NCBI GenBank assembly: GCA_910584965.1
Contig: CAJUDZ010000003.1
Coordinates: 124,001 to 188,000, forward strand
Direction: 5' to 3'
Origin: an uncultured Lachnospiraceae bacterium
GTDB taxonomy: Bacteria; Bacillota; Clostridia; Lachnospirales; Lachnospiraceae
DNA: 64,000 bases
Of this stretch, positions 25,283 through 33,732 are shown piece by piece. Made by a program: the position numbers and the translations under genes. Numbering within the stretch: the stretch's first letter is position 1; each line of letters starts with the position of its first letter. The notes under the pieces were generated by a model, which saw only the letters and a program-made list of their open reading frames with translations, was not told the DNA's origin and ran no database searches.

Positions 25283-26857
25283 ATGCAGTTATTATCCGGT
25301 TCTTTTATCATACTCTGGATGATTTCTTTTGCTCTGTATTATCTCGTTCCGCAGAAAATACGGTGGTATGTTCTGCTTGCGGCGGGTATTGTCTTTTACG
25401 CGGCCGGGACCGGAGGGGTTCCGACGGCGCTTTTTGTAACCGCGCTGACTACCTGCGGCTGCGGGCTTTTTCTGCGGAACAGTTTTGAGAAACAAAGAGA
25501 GGCGCTGGCCGCCTGCGACAGCAAAGAACAAAAAAAGCAGATCAAAGAAAAATTTGCCGGAAAAAGAAAACGGATGCAGATTATATATTTTATCATCAAT
25601 CTGGGTCTGCTTGTTTTCTATAAATATACGATAGCCGCGCTGCCGTATTTCCAGAAAGTTCCCGGTTTTTCGACGGGTTTCATGGAAAGAATTGTCATGC
25701 CGCTCGGCATTTCTTTTTATACGCTGACGGCGATGGGGTATGTGATCGACGTCGGAAGGGAAAACTGTGAGGCGGAGGGAAATTTTCTGAAAATACTGCT
25801 GTTCCTTTCCTATTTTCCGGCGGTCACCCAGGGGCCTTTCAACCGTTATGCGCCCATGAAGGAGCAGTTCCGGCAGACACACGAATTTGACTACGGCAGA
25901 ATGCTGCGGGGCATCCAGCGGTTTGTATGGGGCGCCTTTAAAAAGCTGGTAATTGCGGACAGAATCGGCATCTTTGTGGACAGGGTTTTTGAAAGCGATG
26001 CGGCTTCGGTGCCGGGAAGCATCCTGGCCTGTGCGGTCGTCTTTTATATGATACAGCTGTATGCGGATTTTTCGGGATACATCGATATGGCGATGGGCGT
26101 CAGCGAGAGCTTTGGCATCGTCTTGCCGGAGAACTTTAAGCGGCCTTATTTTTCCCGGTCGGTTGCGGAATTTTGGCGGAGATGGCATATTACGCTTGGA
26201 ACATGGTTCAAGGACTATGTGATGTTTTCCTTTGTCATGTCCGGAACCGGGCGTAAACTGGGTAAAACTTTTAAGAAAAAATGGAACGGCATGGGAAGGC
26301 ATGCGGTTCCCATAATCGGAACGATGTTTGTCTGGTTCCTTACCGGGGCCTGGCATGGAAGGACAGCCGGCTATATGCTATGGGGCCTTTATTACGGCGT
26401 CATTATGAGCGTTTCCCTCGTGCTGGAGCCTTATTATCCTTTATGGAAAAAGAAATTTCATGTGGGAGCGGGAAAGGGATATGCGTTTTTCTGCATGGCA
26501 AGGACATGGTTTATCGTGTTCATTGCGGATATCCTGATTCGGAGCGAAAGCCTGGCACAGGCCGGAGCGGTTTTCCGGGCGGTCTTTACCCGATTGGAAC
26601 CGACGGCCTTATTATCGAAGACGCTTACTTCTTTCGGGCTGAGTAAATATGAATTTTTGCTGCTGTTTCTGGCATTGCTGATCTGGCTGGCCGTCTCGGT
26701 ATTTGAGGAAAAAGGAAAGGACGTGCGCGCATGCCTTGCCGCAAGACCGGTGCTTCTCCGCTGGTCCTGTTATTACGGAATCGTGCTGCTGCTCTTACTT
26801 ACCGGCATTTACGGCGGCCAGTATGATACGGCGGCGTTTATGTATCAAAGTTTTTGA
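25283..26857 (+). CDS. dltB-like: MBOAT acyltransferase, DltB/AlgI-type
   Basis: A 524-residue multi-pass membrane-bound O-acyltransferase. PFNRYAPMKEQF, the conserved SRSVAEFWRRWHITLGTW (His302) and the catalytic His358 in TGAWHGRTAGYMLWG are present. The length is closer to AlgI than to DltB (about 400). MBOATs pass an acyl group from a cytoplasmic carrier through the membrane to an outer acceptor or an SGNH partner. It starts on the base after the carrier stop codon, with GGAGG five bases upstream, so coupling is tight. With the carrier, the adenylating enzyme and the SGNH protein it forms a complete acyl export set. The target is probably a polysaccharide or teichoic-acid-like polymer of this locus. 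Confidence 0.92.
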   Translation: MQLLSGSFIILWMISFALYYLVPQKIRWYVLLAAGIVFYAAGTGGVPTALFVTALTTCGCGLFLRNSFEKQREALAACDSKEQKKQIKEKFAGKRKRMQIIYFIINLGLLVFYKYTIAALPYFQKVPGFSTGFMERIVMPLGISFYTLTAMGYVIDVGRENCEAEGNFLKILLFLSYFPAVTQGPFNRYAPMKEQFRQTHEFDYGRMLRGIQRFVWGAFKKLVIADRIGIFVDRVFESDAASVPGSILACAVVFYMIQLYADFSGYIDMAMGVSESFGIVLPENFKRPYFSRSVAEFWRRWHITLGTWFKDYVMFSFVMSGTGRKLGKTFKKKWNGMGRHAVPIIGTMFVWFLTGAWHGRTAGYMLWGLYYGVIMSVSLVLEPYYPLWKKKFHVGAGKGYAFFCMARTWFIVFIADILIRSESLAQAGAVFRAVFTRLEPTALLSKTLTSFGLSKYEFLLLFLALLIWLAVSVFEEKGKDVRACLAARPVLLRWSCYYGIVLLLLLTGIYGGQYDTAAFMYQSF

Positions 26858-26862
26858 TTAAT

Positions 26863-27049
26863 TGTTATCATAGTCTATCCGGGCCCTGGCAGCGTATGTT
26901 CTCTGGCGGAGGCCCTGTAAAAATGTCGGCACTTGGATTTTGGGGCATTTATGTCACAAAATCCTTAGTACCGTTACATTTTTATCGGAGCGAAAGCGTG
27001 CCTCCAAAGAGAACATACGCTGCCAGGGCCCGAATGGATTATGATAACA
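26863..27049. repeat. 187-base imperfect palindrome (MITE-like or long hairpin)
   Basis: A 25-base arm at 26880-26904 (starting CGGGCCCTGGCAGCG) is repeated exactly in inverted orientation at 27008-27032. Outer ends TGTTATCATA (26863-26872) and TATGATAACA (27040-27049) also pair, and the inner parts match with a small bulge down to a loop near 26950. The element fills the gap between the MBOAT stop and the next glycosyltransferase. It has no open frame of note and no T run, so it does not look like a simple terminator. A clear target-site duplication is not visible. No second copy was noticed in the window. Confidence 0.85.
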
Positions 27050-27083
27050 GAAATTGTCCGCTGAAACGGACGGGGAGCTGCCT

Positions 27084-28196
27084 ATGCGTAAAATTGCGTT
27101 TCATTTAAACTGCCTTGAACAGGGCGGAGCGGAGCGGGTTGTCACCAATCTGGCGAATCAGTTTGCGGAAAATGGGTATCAGGTGCTGATCGCGACGGAA
27201 TGGTACGGCGAAAATGAATTTCAGACGGATGCGCGGGTGAAGCGCGTGCATGTGGGACTGCGGGAGGAAGATGCCAAAAAGCCTCATCCGGCTCAGATTT
27301 TGCTACGCATTAAATACTTAAAAGAGTTTATCGAAACGGAAAAGCCGGATATCCTGATTCCTTTTGCCAGAAAAGCGTTGTACCGGGGATTGACGGCGGC
27401 TTATTTTATGGAAATTCCGGTGTTGATTTCCATCCGCACCGATCCGGCGGGACATTATGAAGAATTGTCCGATAAAATCCAGATCCCGCTGCTTTTTCCG
27501 CGGGCAGACGGCTGTGTTTTTCAGACAGAGGGCGCACGGGAGTTTTTTGCACCGCGTTTACAGCAAAATTCCCGTATCATTTTGAACCCGATAAATCCCA
27601 AATATATTGGCGTTCCCATACCGGAGAAACGGAGAAAGACCGTCGTGCAGTCGGGGCGCCTGGTAGACTTTAAAAACCAGCCGATGCTCCTTCGCGCCTT
27701 TGTGGAGGTGCATAAGAAGCATCCCGATTATGATCTGAAAATCTACGGCGGGGATTCTTTGGACGGCACAAAGGAAATACTGGAAGAGTTGATTGCAAAA
27801 AATCAGGCGCAGGAATATATTCATCTGATGGGCGCCAGCGATACGCTGGAAAAAGACCTTGCCGATGCGGCGCTTTTTGCCTTTACCTCTGACTGGGAAG
27901 GGCTTCCGAACGCGCTGATGGAGGCGATGGCGCTGGGCCTGCCCATCGTGGCAACGGACTGTCCGTGCGGCGGTCCGCGTACCATTATGACAAATGAGGT
28001 GGACGGACTGTTGATTCCGATCAAAGACCAGAAATCGCTGGAGGAGGGGATTAACAGGCTGATTGAGAATCCGGAATTTGCGGAAAGACTCGGAATGGAG
28101 GCACGAAAGATCGCGGAGCGCGCGAACGGAGAAGCGGTTTTTGCACAGTGGCGGGATTATATTGAGGAGTTGTGCGGGGACGAAGAGCCAAAATGA
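27084..28196 (+). CDS. GT4 glycosyltransferase
   Basis: A 370-residue GT-B enzyme. It begins MRKIAFHLNCLEQGGAERVV with the GGAE loop. The donor domain has VQSGRLVDFKNQPMLLRAF, then SDWEGLPNALMEAMALGLP and CPCGGPRTI. It closely resembles the protein at 33733 (GGAERV start, same donor loop), so the two are probably paralogues. ATG 27084 has GGGGAG six bases upstream; a TTG-initiated longer frame is rejected. It is the first gene after the 187-base palindrome, which would be in its leader if it is read from the upstream promoter. Donor and acceptor unknown. Confidence 0.85.
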   Translation: MRKIAFHLNCLEQGGAERVVTNLANQFAENGYQVLIATEWYGENEFQTDARVKRVHVGLREEDAKKPHPAQILLRIKYLKEFIETEKPDILIPFARKALYRGLTAAYFMEIPVLISIRTDPAGHYEELSDKIQIPLLFPRADGCVFQTEGAREFFAPRLQQNSRIILNPINPKYIGVPIPEKRRKTVVQSGRLVDFKNQPMLLRAFVEVHKKHPDYDLKIYGGDSLDGTKEILEELIAKNQAQEYIHLMGASDTLEKDLADAALFAFTSDWEGLPNALMEAMALGLPIVATDCPCGGPRTIMTNEVDGLLIPIKDQKSLEEGINRLIENPEFAERLGMEARKIAERANGEAVFAQWRDYIEELCGDEEPK

Positions 28197-28206
28197 GGAG
28201 GAACAC

Positions 28207-29667
28207 ATGATGGATTGGAAAAGATGCGGGAGAATCGCGATCGTGATGATAAACTGTTTTGCGGCTGTCGGTATGCTCTATATCATCGCTGGCAGCGCAG
28301 AATATACGGTACTGATCGGAGATGATTTTACACACGGCGTCAGAGTCGGCGCATTTCAGGTTCCTTTTTTTCAGTATCTGGCGGCGTCGATTCAGTATAT
28401 GAAAGAAATTTACCTGGACTGGCAGGGGACTTATTTTGCGATGCTCATACAGGCGCTTTTGTCTCCGGTCAATAATTTCGGAATGATTCAGCTAAAAATT
28501 GTCATGGTAATGAACGTACTGCTTTTTGCCGGTTCTCTGTTCGGCATGGTATGGGCGGCGCTCGATTTTATTTTCAAAGAAAGAAAAATGCCGCATGTTC
28601 GTCTGACCATCTACACCATTGTTTTATTTTCCATTCTGGATGCGGATATTTTTACGGAGATATTTTTCTGGTATTCCGGCGCGGCGGCGTATAGTATTCC
28701 GCTTTCTTTTCTGCTGTTTGCGATTATGTTTTTCCTTCTGCAGAACAATGACAGTTATTCCGGCAGGAAGAAAACGGTTTTTGCCGTATGTTCCTCGTTT
28801 TTTCTCTTTTGTGCGTCGGGCGGTTCGCTGACGGTAACGGGGACGGGATGTTATGTCGTTTCGCTGCTTGCGGTCGGTTTTTATCTGGTTTCCCGAAAAG
28901 TTTCCGTTAGAAATATTATCGTTGCCGTGGTGGGAATTTCAGGGGCGGCGATCAATATTTTTGCGCCCGGTAATTTCCTAAGGCAGGCACAAAACAGCGA
29001 GGGGAAGGGATTTCTCCTGCCTGAGTCGGTAAAGTGGACCGTTAAGAATGTCTGGACGGAAACGGAACAGCTGACAAAAGAATCAATGTTTGGCGTCATG
29101 TTGATCGCGATGCTTCTGATCGGAATTTTTATGTCGAACAGACTGCAGAGGATATTAAAAGAATACGGCATCATCAGTATTCTGGCACTGGCGGCCGGTT
29201 ATGTGACGGCGCTTCCGGTTGCGGTCGGATATGCGGGACCGTCGTTTCCAAACAGGTGTTATTTTGTGTTAGATGTCGTGCTGGCAGTTACCCTTCTGAA
29301 TTTGGCGGTATTCTTTGGCTGTTGTCTGGAGAAGTGGTCCGGTATCAGGGAAAACAGAAGCGCCTGTGCCGTTTTAATTGTTATTTTATTTGTCGTTTGT
29401 TTATATTCTCCGGAAACGAGTTCCGAAGCGCCGCTTTTTAAGATGGCCCGGCTGATGCGTAACGGAACATACCGTGAATATTATGAAAAATGTATTGCCG
29501 TTTACGATTATCTGGAAAACTGCGAAGAGGAAAATGTCATTCTGCCGATGCCGGCATATATCGAAGGATTTGAGTGCTTTTATTTCGATATAGATGAAAC
29601 GGCTTGGGTGAATGTCGGGATAGCGGAGTATTTTGGGAAGGAATCCGTGAAGCGGAAGGAAGAGTGA
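28207..29667 (+). CDS. DUF6056-family membrane protein, GT-C-like
   Basis: A 486-residue multi-pass membrane protein. After the first helix the outer loop has IGDDFTHG (paired acidic residues), then LDWQGTYFAM, followed later by WYSGAAAY and APGNFLRQ. The same ordered motifs appear in the protein at 41898 (IDDYNYG, WQGTYV, YNGATHY, APGNAVR), showing common descent. The layout fits a GT-C glycosyltransferase working with a polyprenyl-phosphate sugar. Two adjacent ATGs at 28207 and 28210 follow GGAGG. It ends the transcription block before the promoter at 29733. Specific function not known. Confidence 0.7.
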   Translation: MMDWKRCGRIAIVMINCFAAVGMLYIIAGSAEYTVLIGDDFTHGVRVGAFQVPFFQYLAASIQYMKEIYLDWQGTYFAMLIQALLSPVNNFGMIQLKIVMVMNVLLFAGSLFGMVWAALDFIFKERKMPHVRLTIYTIVLFSILDADIFTEIFFWYSGAAAYSIPLSFLLFAIMFFLLQNNDSYSGRKKTVFAVCSSFFLFCASGGSLTVTGTGCYVVSLLAVGFYLVSRKVSVRNIIVAVVGISGAAINIFAPGNFLRQAQNSEGKGFLLPESVKWTVKNVWTETEQLTKESMFGVMLIAMLLIGIFMSNRLQRILKEYGIISILALAAGYVTALPVAVGYAGPSFPNRCYFVLDVVLAVTLLNLAVFFGCCLEKWSGIRENRSACAVLIVILFVVCLYSPETSSEAPLFKMARLMRNGTYREYYEKCIAVYDYLENCEEENVILPMPAYIEGFECFYFDIDETAWVNVGIAEYFGKESVKRKEE

Positions 29668-29732
29668 CGGGCCGGAAGCGGCATGCGGGCCGGGCGCGGC
29701 ATCGCTCCGATTTATGGAAGCGTGTAAGCTGC

Positions 29733-29761
29733 TTGCCACTTGACGGGCCAGCGTATATAAT
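29733..29761 (+). promoter_or_regulatory. SigA-type promoter
   Basis: TTGCCA (29733-29738), a 17-base spacer and a perfect TATAAT (29756-29761) in the 145-base gap between the DUF6056 gene and the second SGNH gene. The expected transcript has a leader of about 45 bases. It probably starts the block 29813-46490. Confidence 0.78.
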
Positions 29762-29812
29762 AGAGAAAATAAGAGAGATAAATTAGGAAAGCAGGCAGAC
29801 CGGTATCAGAAG

Positions 29813-30886
29813 ATGACTCGTAAACAGCTCATACAAAGCATAATCTTCATAGGAATTTTTCTTTTCGCATTGCGCCCGATTTCTTATATCGTTCGTACCA
29901 ACGGCGATGTAAAGGACAGGTTTTCGGGATTTTATGCGGAGAAAGACAATACGCTCGATATTATAATGATCGGTTCGAGTCCGGTTTTCCCTTACTATTC
30001 GGCGCCGATGCTGTGGGGAGAGACGGGCATCGCGGCTTATCCGCTTTCTTCCAATGTACAGCGGCCCGCGGCGATGAAATATCTGGTGAAAGAAGCGGAA
30101 AAAACCCAGTCCCCGTCCCTGTATATCTTTGAAATGCGCATGTATACGATGGGGGATGAAGGGCTGTCCGAAAACATGGCCTATACGCGGGGTGTGACGG
30201 ATAACCTGAAGTATTCAAAGAACCGCATCGAGACCATTCAGGCGCTTGTACCGGAAACGGAAGACCGGCTGAGCTATTATATTGATCTGTTCAAATATCA
30301 TACGAACTGGAAGATGTTTGCTTTCCGGTCGGAATGGGAAAACTGGCGGTACGAAAAAGATAACGAATTAAAGGGATTCCAGATCAAGGATGAGGTAGGG
30401 CCTACGGCCCGGCCGGAAGCCGGAGGAAAAGAAGGGGAACTGGCGATGCCGCCGGAACAGGAAGCCTGTCTGAGGGATTTGCTCGCTTTTTTACAGGAAA
30501 ATAAATTACAGGCATTATTTATTGTTTCCCCCTATGGGGAAAATCTCGAAGAACAGCAGATGTTCAATTATATGGGCGGAATCGTGGAAGAAGCGGGCTA
30601 TCGCTTCTTAAATATGAACGATTATTATGACGAGATCGGCATTGTTTTTGAAGAAGATTTCGCCGATTATGCAAGCCATACCAATGCGGTCGGCGCGGAG
30701 AAGTGCACGGCCTTTCTGAAAAACTATCTGTTGGAAAATTATTCGTTTACGGACAAGAGGGGTAACAGTAGTTATTCATCGTGGGATAAGGCATATGACT
30801 TATGGCTTACAAAGACGGAAGAAGCCGGAGCGGTCATAGCGGAACATATTGCGAACGAAGATTATGCGGTGATCGCAGAAGAGTAA
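29813..30886 (+). CDS. Second SGNH-like membrane-anchored protein
   Basis: A 357-residue protein with an N-terminal membrane anchor (about 7-25) and an outer domain whose block I is IIMIGSSPVFPYYS (Ser55/Ser56). Near the C terminus FADYASHTNAVGAEK has the Asp and His expected for the last SGNH block, with an extra residue in the D-x-x-H spacing. It is similar in plan to the DltD-like protein at 21217 but has no MBOAT beside it. The ribosome binding site is poor: AGGAAAG is over 20 bases away and AGAAG abuts the ATG. The gene is first behind the promoter at 29733. It may handle an acyl group exported by the MBOAT at 25283, or remove one. Confidence 0.65.
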   Translation: MTRKQLIQSIIFIGIFLFALRPISYIVRTNGDVKDRFSGFYAEKDNTLDIIMIGSSPVFPYYSAPMLWGETGIAAYPLSSNVQRPAAMKYLVKEAEKTQSPSLYIFEMRMYTMGDEGLSENMAYTRGVTDNLKYSKNRIETIQALVPETEDRLSYYIDLFKYHTNWKMFAFRSEWENWRYEKDNELKGFQIKDEVGPTARPEAGGKEGELAMPPEQEACLRDLLAFLQENKLQALFIVSPYGENLEEQQMFNYMGGIVEEAGYRFLNMNDYYDEIGIVFEEDFADYASHTNAVGAEKCTAFLKNYLLENYSFTDKRGNSSYSSWDKAYDLWLTKTEEAGAVIAEHIANEDYAVIAEE

Positions 30887-30902
30887 AGGAGATAGATAAC
30901 AT

Positions 30903-31661
30903 ATGTTTTCGTATGAGGATTACAAAGAAATCATCAGGATTATCAAAGCGTCGGGCCGACATGCCAATTATGCAGACGCGCTTGGAAAAGACAGGTTCAT
31001 CATCATGCGCCATGATGTCGAATACAGTGTGGAAAGGGCATACGCGCTGGCGAAGGTGGAACAGAGCATGGATTTCGTTTCGACGTATTTTTTCCAGTGG
31101 ACGAATAATTCCTATAATATTCTTTCCAGAAGAAATATGAATATGATCAAGGATATGCACGAGCGCGGCCAGCATATCGGTCTGCATTTTGCGCTGAACG
31201 GCATGACGGATATGGAGGAGATCCGGAAGCGGATTCGGAAAGAAATGGAGATTTTAAGTGAGATGTTCGGCTTTGCCATCCGGGAGTTTTCCATTCACCG
31301 GCCGTCGAAAGACGTACTGCGGGAGAATATTAAACTGGACGGAATCCGAAACGCCTATCAGGATGATTTCTTTACCTTTGCGGAACAGGTCACGGAAGAT
31401 ACGCCGGTGGCCGTAAAATATATGTCGGATGCGAATCATATCTGGCGTTATGGGTATCCTGATGAAAAAAATATTACGGGGTACGATAAAGTACAGATTC
31501 TGACACATCCCTTTGCGTGGTGTAAGGAAGGGTATAATAATTTTAACAATTACCGCGCGCTTGTGCAGGAGAAATACGAAGAGCTGATCGATTCCATCGA
31601 TCAGGAATGCAAGGATTTCGGAGAATATAAGGATTATTTTATCGAGAAATACCAGCGTTAA
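30903..31661 (+). CDS. Polysaccharide-deacetylase-fold protein (WbmS-like)
   Basis: A 252-residue protein with deacetylase-fold marks. RHDVEYSVERAYALA has His37-Asp38 in the metal-site position, HIGLHFALNG holds the second histidine region, and FSIHRPSKDVL and LTHPFAW follow. Such small proteins are common in O-antigen clusters and are sometimes annotated as WbmS-like or hypothetical. There is no signal peptide. It starts 16 bases after the SGNH gene, so they are likely co-transcribed. Deacetylation of a nucleotide sugar or lipid-linked sugar is possible but unproven. It is distinct from the DUF2334 protein at 12817. Confidence 0.7.
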   Translation: MFSYEDYKEIIRIIKASGRHANYADALGKDRFIIMRHDVEYSVERAYALAKVEQSMDFVSTYFFQWTNNSYNILSRRNMNMIKDMHERGQHIGLHFALNGMTDMEEIRKRIRKEMEILSEMFGFAIREFSIHRPSKDVLRENIKLDGIRNAYQDDFFTFAEQVTEDTPVAVKYMSDANHIWRYGYPDEKNITGYDKVQILTHPFAWCKEGYNNFNNYRALVQEKYEELIDSIDQECKDFGEYKDYFIEKYQR

Positions 31662-31781
31662 AAACGGAAATGCGGGAAATGCCGGAACAGGAAGCGGCCT
31701 CAAAGCAGAATTTTGTCTTTTGCCCGCCCGTCCCGGCGTTTTTAAATGATCTGCATCACAAATGAAAGAAAGGATTATGCT

Positions 31782-33686
31782 ATGTGCGGTATCTGTGGAT
31801 ATGTCAGTAAAAAGAAGATCAGTCCGGAACAGCTGAAAAAGATGAATGATACGATGTATCACCGGGGACCAAATGACAGCGGCGAGGAAATCTATGAGAT
31901 GGCAGGCGGCTATCAGATCGGTCTGGCGCAGAGAAGGCTGTCGATTCTGGATTTATCGGCGCTCGGCCACCAGCCCATGCACTCGGCGGACAGAAGGGTT
32001 TCGGTCGTCTTTAACGGGGAAATATACAATTTTCAGGAATTGAAAAAAGAACTTTCGGATTATCCGTTTCGTTCCAACTGCGATACGGAAGTCATTATCG
32101 CCGCTTATCTGAAATGGGGAGCGGACTGTGTGACAAGGTTCAATGGCATGTTCGCTGCTGCGCTGTATGACAGGGAGAGCGGCGAACTGTATCTGTTTCG
32201 GGACAGAATCGGGAAAAAACCGCTGTATTACTGGAAACGGGAAGACGGTCTTATTTTTGCCTCCGAACTGAAGCCCATTCTGGCCTGTCCTGATTTTCCG
32301 AAAGACATCAGGCGGGAGGTGTTGTCCCGCTATCTCTTCCAGCAGTATATCAACGCTCCGGACAGTATTTTCCGGGATGTCTATAAGGTGGAGCCGGGCA
32401 GCGTTCTGCGTTTCCGGGCGGGGGAAATAACCACGTGGAAATACTGGGATATCAGCGAAGTTTATCGCAAATGCGCGGCACAGCCGGTGGAAAGTTATGA
32501 AGAGGCCAAAACCGGTTTGAAGGCACTGCTTGAAAAGTCGGTGGCGATGCGTATGATCTCGGATGTGCCGTTAGGCTCTTTTTTAAGCGGCGGGTACGAC
32601 TCTTCTTTGGTGACGGCAATCGCGCAGGCGCATTCCCAGGCGCCGGTCAAAACTTTTTCCATCGGTTTTCATGAAACGAAATATAACGAAGCGGGATATG
32701 CAAAGGCAGTGGCGGAATATCTCGGAACCAGTCATACGGAACTTTATATCGACGAAAAAGAAATGTTCGATCTGGTTGACAGCATTCCGTATTATTATGA
32801 CGAACCGTTTGCGGACAGTTCTCAGATCGCGACGATGCTCGTATCCAGGCTGGCGTCCGAACAGGTGACGGTGGCATTGTCCGGAGACGGCGGGGACGAA
32901 TTTTTCTGCGGCTATAATATTTACGAAAATGTCAGACAGGCACAGAAGCTGGATGTTCTTGGCGGCATGGTACACGGGATCTGCAATCTGCCGGGGCTTA
33001 AACAGGCCGGGCTGGAGGAAAAACTGCCCTTCCGGGTGCGGGTGATCGCCGGCAACCGGGAGAAGGAGAGCAAGACCCAGTTCGGCGCGGGCAACTATAT
33101 TGTTAAGGCGAACGCCATGGTGAAGGCGGTGCAGGGGCAGAACTTCCTTCCCGTCCATTATCTGATCGAGAGCAGATATGATGTGAAGGACTGGCAGATA
33201 CGCAGAATGCTTCTCGACATGGATACCTATCTGCCGGGCGATATTCTCTGCAAGGTCGACAGAGCGTCCATGAAATATTCATTGGAAGCGCGGTGCCCCA
33301 TTTTGGATACGGATGTTATGGAATTTTCATACAGGATTCCGCATCGGTATAAATTTGCGGACGGTGACAAGAAACATATCTTAAAAGATATCGCTTACGA
33401 TTATATTCCAAAAGAACTGCTGGAACGGCCGAAGGTCGGCTTTGGCGTGCCGCTTGACAAGTGGCTGCGAGGCCCTCTGAAAGAACAACTATTGGATTAC
33501 AGCAGTTATGATTATCTGGTAAAACAGGATATTTTCGACGCGGCCTATACATCCGACTTCATTCACGGCTATTTGAAGACCGGGGATGCGGGACCGGCAA
33601 CGGGAGCAAACTACTCCAAGCTCGCATGGTCGTTTTTCGTATTTCAACAGCATTATTCAAAATACAAAACATATGATATTGCGTGA
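31782..33686 (+). CDS. AsnB-type glutamine amidotransferase (first copy)
   Basis: A 634-residue class II amidotransferase. The start is fixed by MCGICGY, whose Cys2 becomes the N-terminal nucleophile after Met removal; AAAGGA lies seven bases upstream. The glutaminase domain (about 1-200) contains MYHRGPNDSG and VVFNGEIYN. The synthetase domain has the PP-loop FLSGGYDSSLV and SGDGGDEFFCGY, so both halves look active. In sugar clusters such proteins (WbpS-like) often turn a uronic acid carboxylate into an amide with glutamine and ATP. A UDP-HexNAc dehydrogenase and epimerase in the window support that. True asparagine synthesis is unlikely here. A diverged second copy lies at 34921. Confidence 0.88.
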   Translation: MCGICGYVSKKKISPEQLKKMNDTMYHRGPNDSGEEIYEMAGGYQIGLAQRRLSILDLSALGHQPMHSADRRVSVVFNGEIYNFQELKKELSDYPFRSNCDTEVIIAAYLKWGADCVTRFNGMFAAALYDRESGELYLFRDRIGKKPLYYWKREDGLIFASELKPILACPDFPKDIRREVLSRYLFQQYINAPDSIFRDVYKVEPGSVLRFRAGEITTWKYWDISEVYRKCAAQPVESYEEAKTGLKALLEKSVAMRMISDVPLGSFLSGGYDSSLVTAIAQAHSQAPVKTFSIGFHETKYNEAGYAKAVAEYLGTSHTELYIDEKEMFDLVDSIPYYYDEPFADSSQIATMLVSRLASEQVTVALSGDGGDEFFCGYNIYENVRQAQKLDVLGGMVHGICNLPGLKQAGLEEKLPFRVRVIAGNREKESKTQFGAGNYIVKANAMVKAVQGQNFLPVHYLIESRYDVKDWQIRRMLLDMDTYLPGDILCKVDRASMKYSLEARCPILDTDVMEFSYRIPHRYKFADGDKKHILKDIAYDYIPKELLERPKVGFGVPLDKWLRGPLKEQLLDYSSYDYLVKQDIFDAAYTSDFIHGYLKTGDAGPATGANYSKLAWSFFVFQQHYSKYKTYDIA

Positions 33687-33732
33687 AAACAGAAGATAAA
33701 ACGAATATTAATATTAAATGGTGATTCAATAT

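Noticed and set aside
26863..27049. Palindrome as a CRISPR unit or a small RNA gene
   Set aside because: There is one element with no repeated spacers, and no promoter of its own that I can identify.
31782..33686. Primary asparagine synthetase
   Set aside because: Two diverged copies flank a glycosyltransferase in a glycan locus; amidation of a sugar acid is the better explanation, though not proven.
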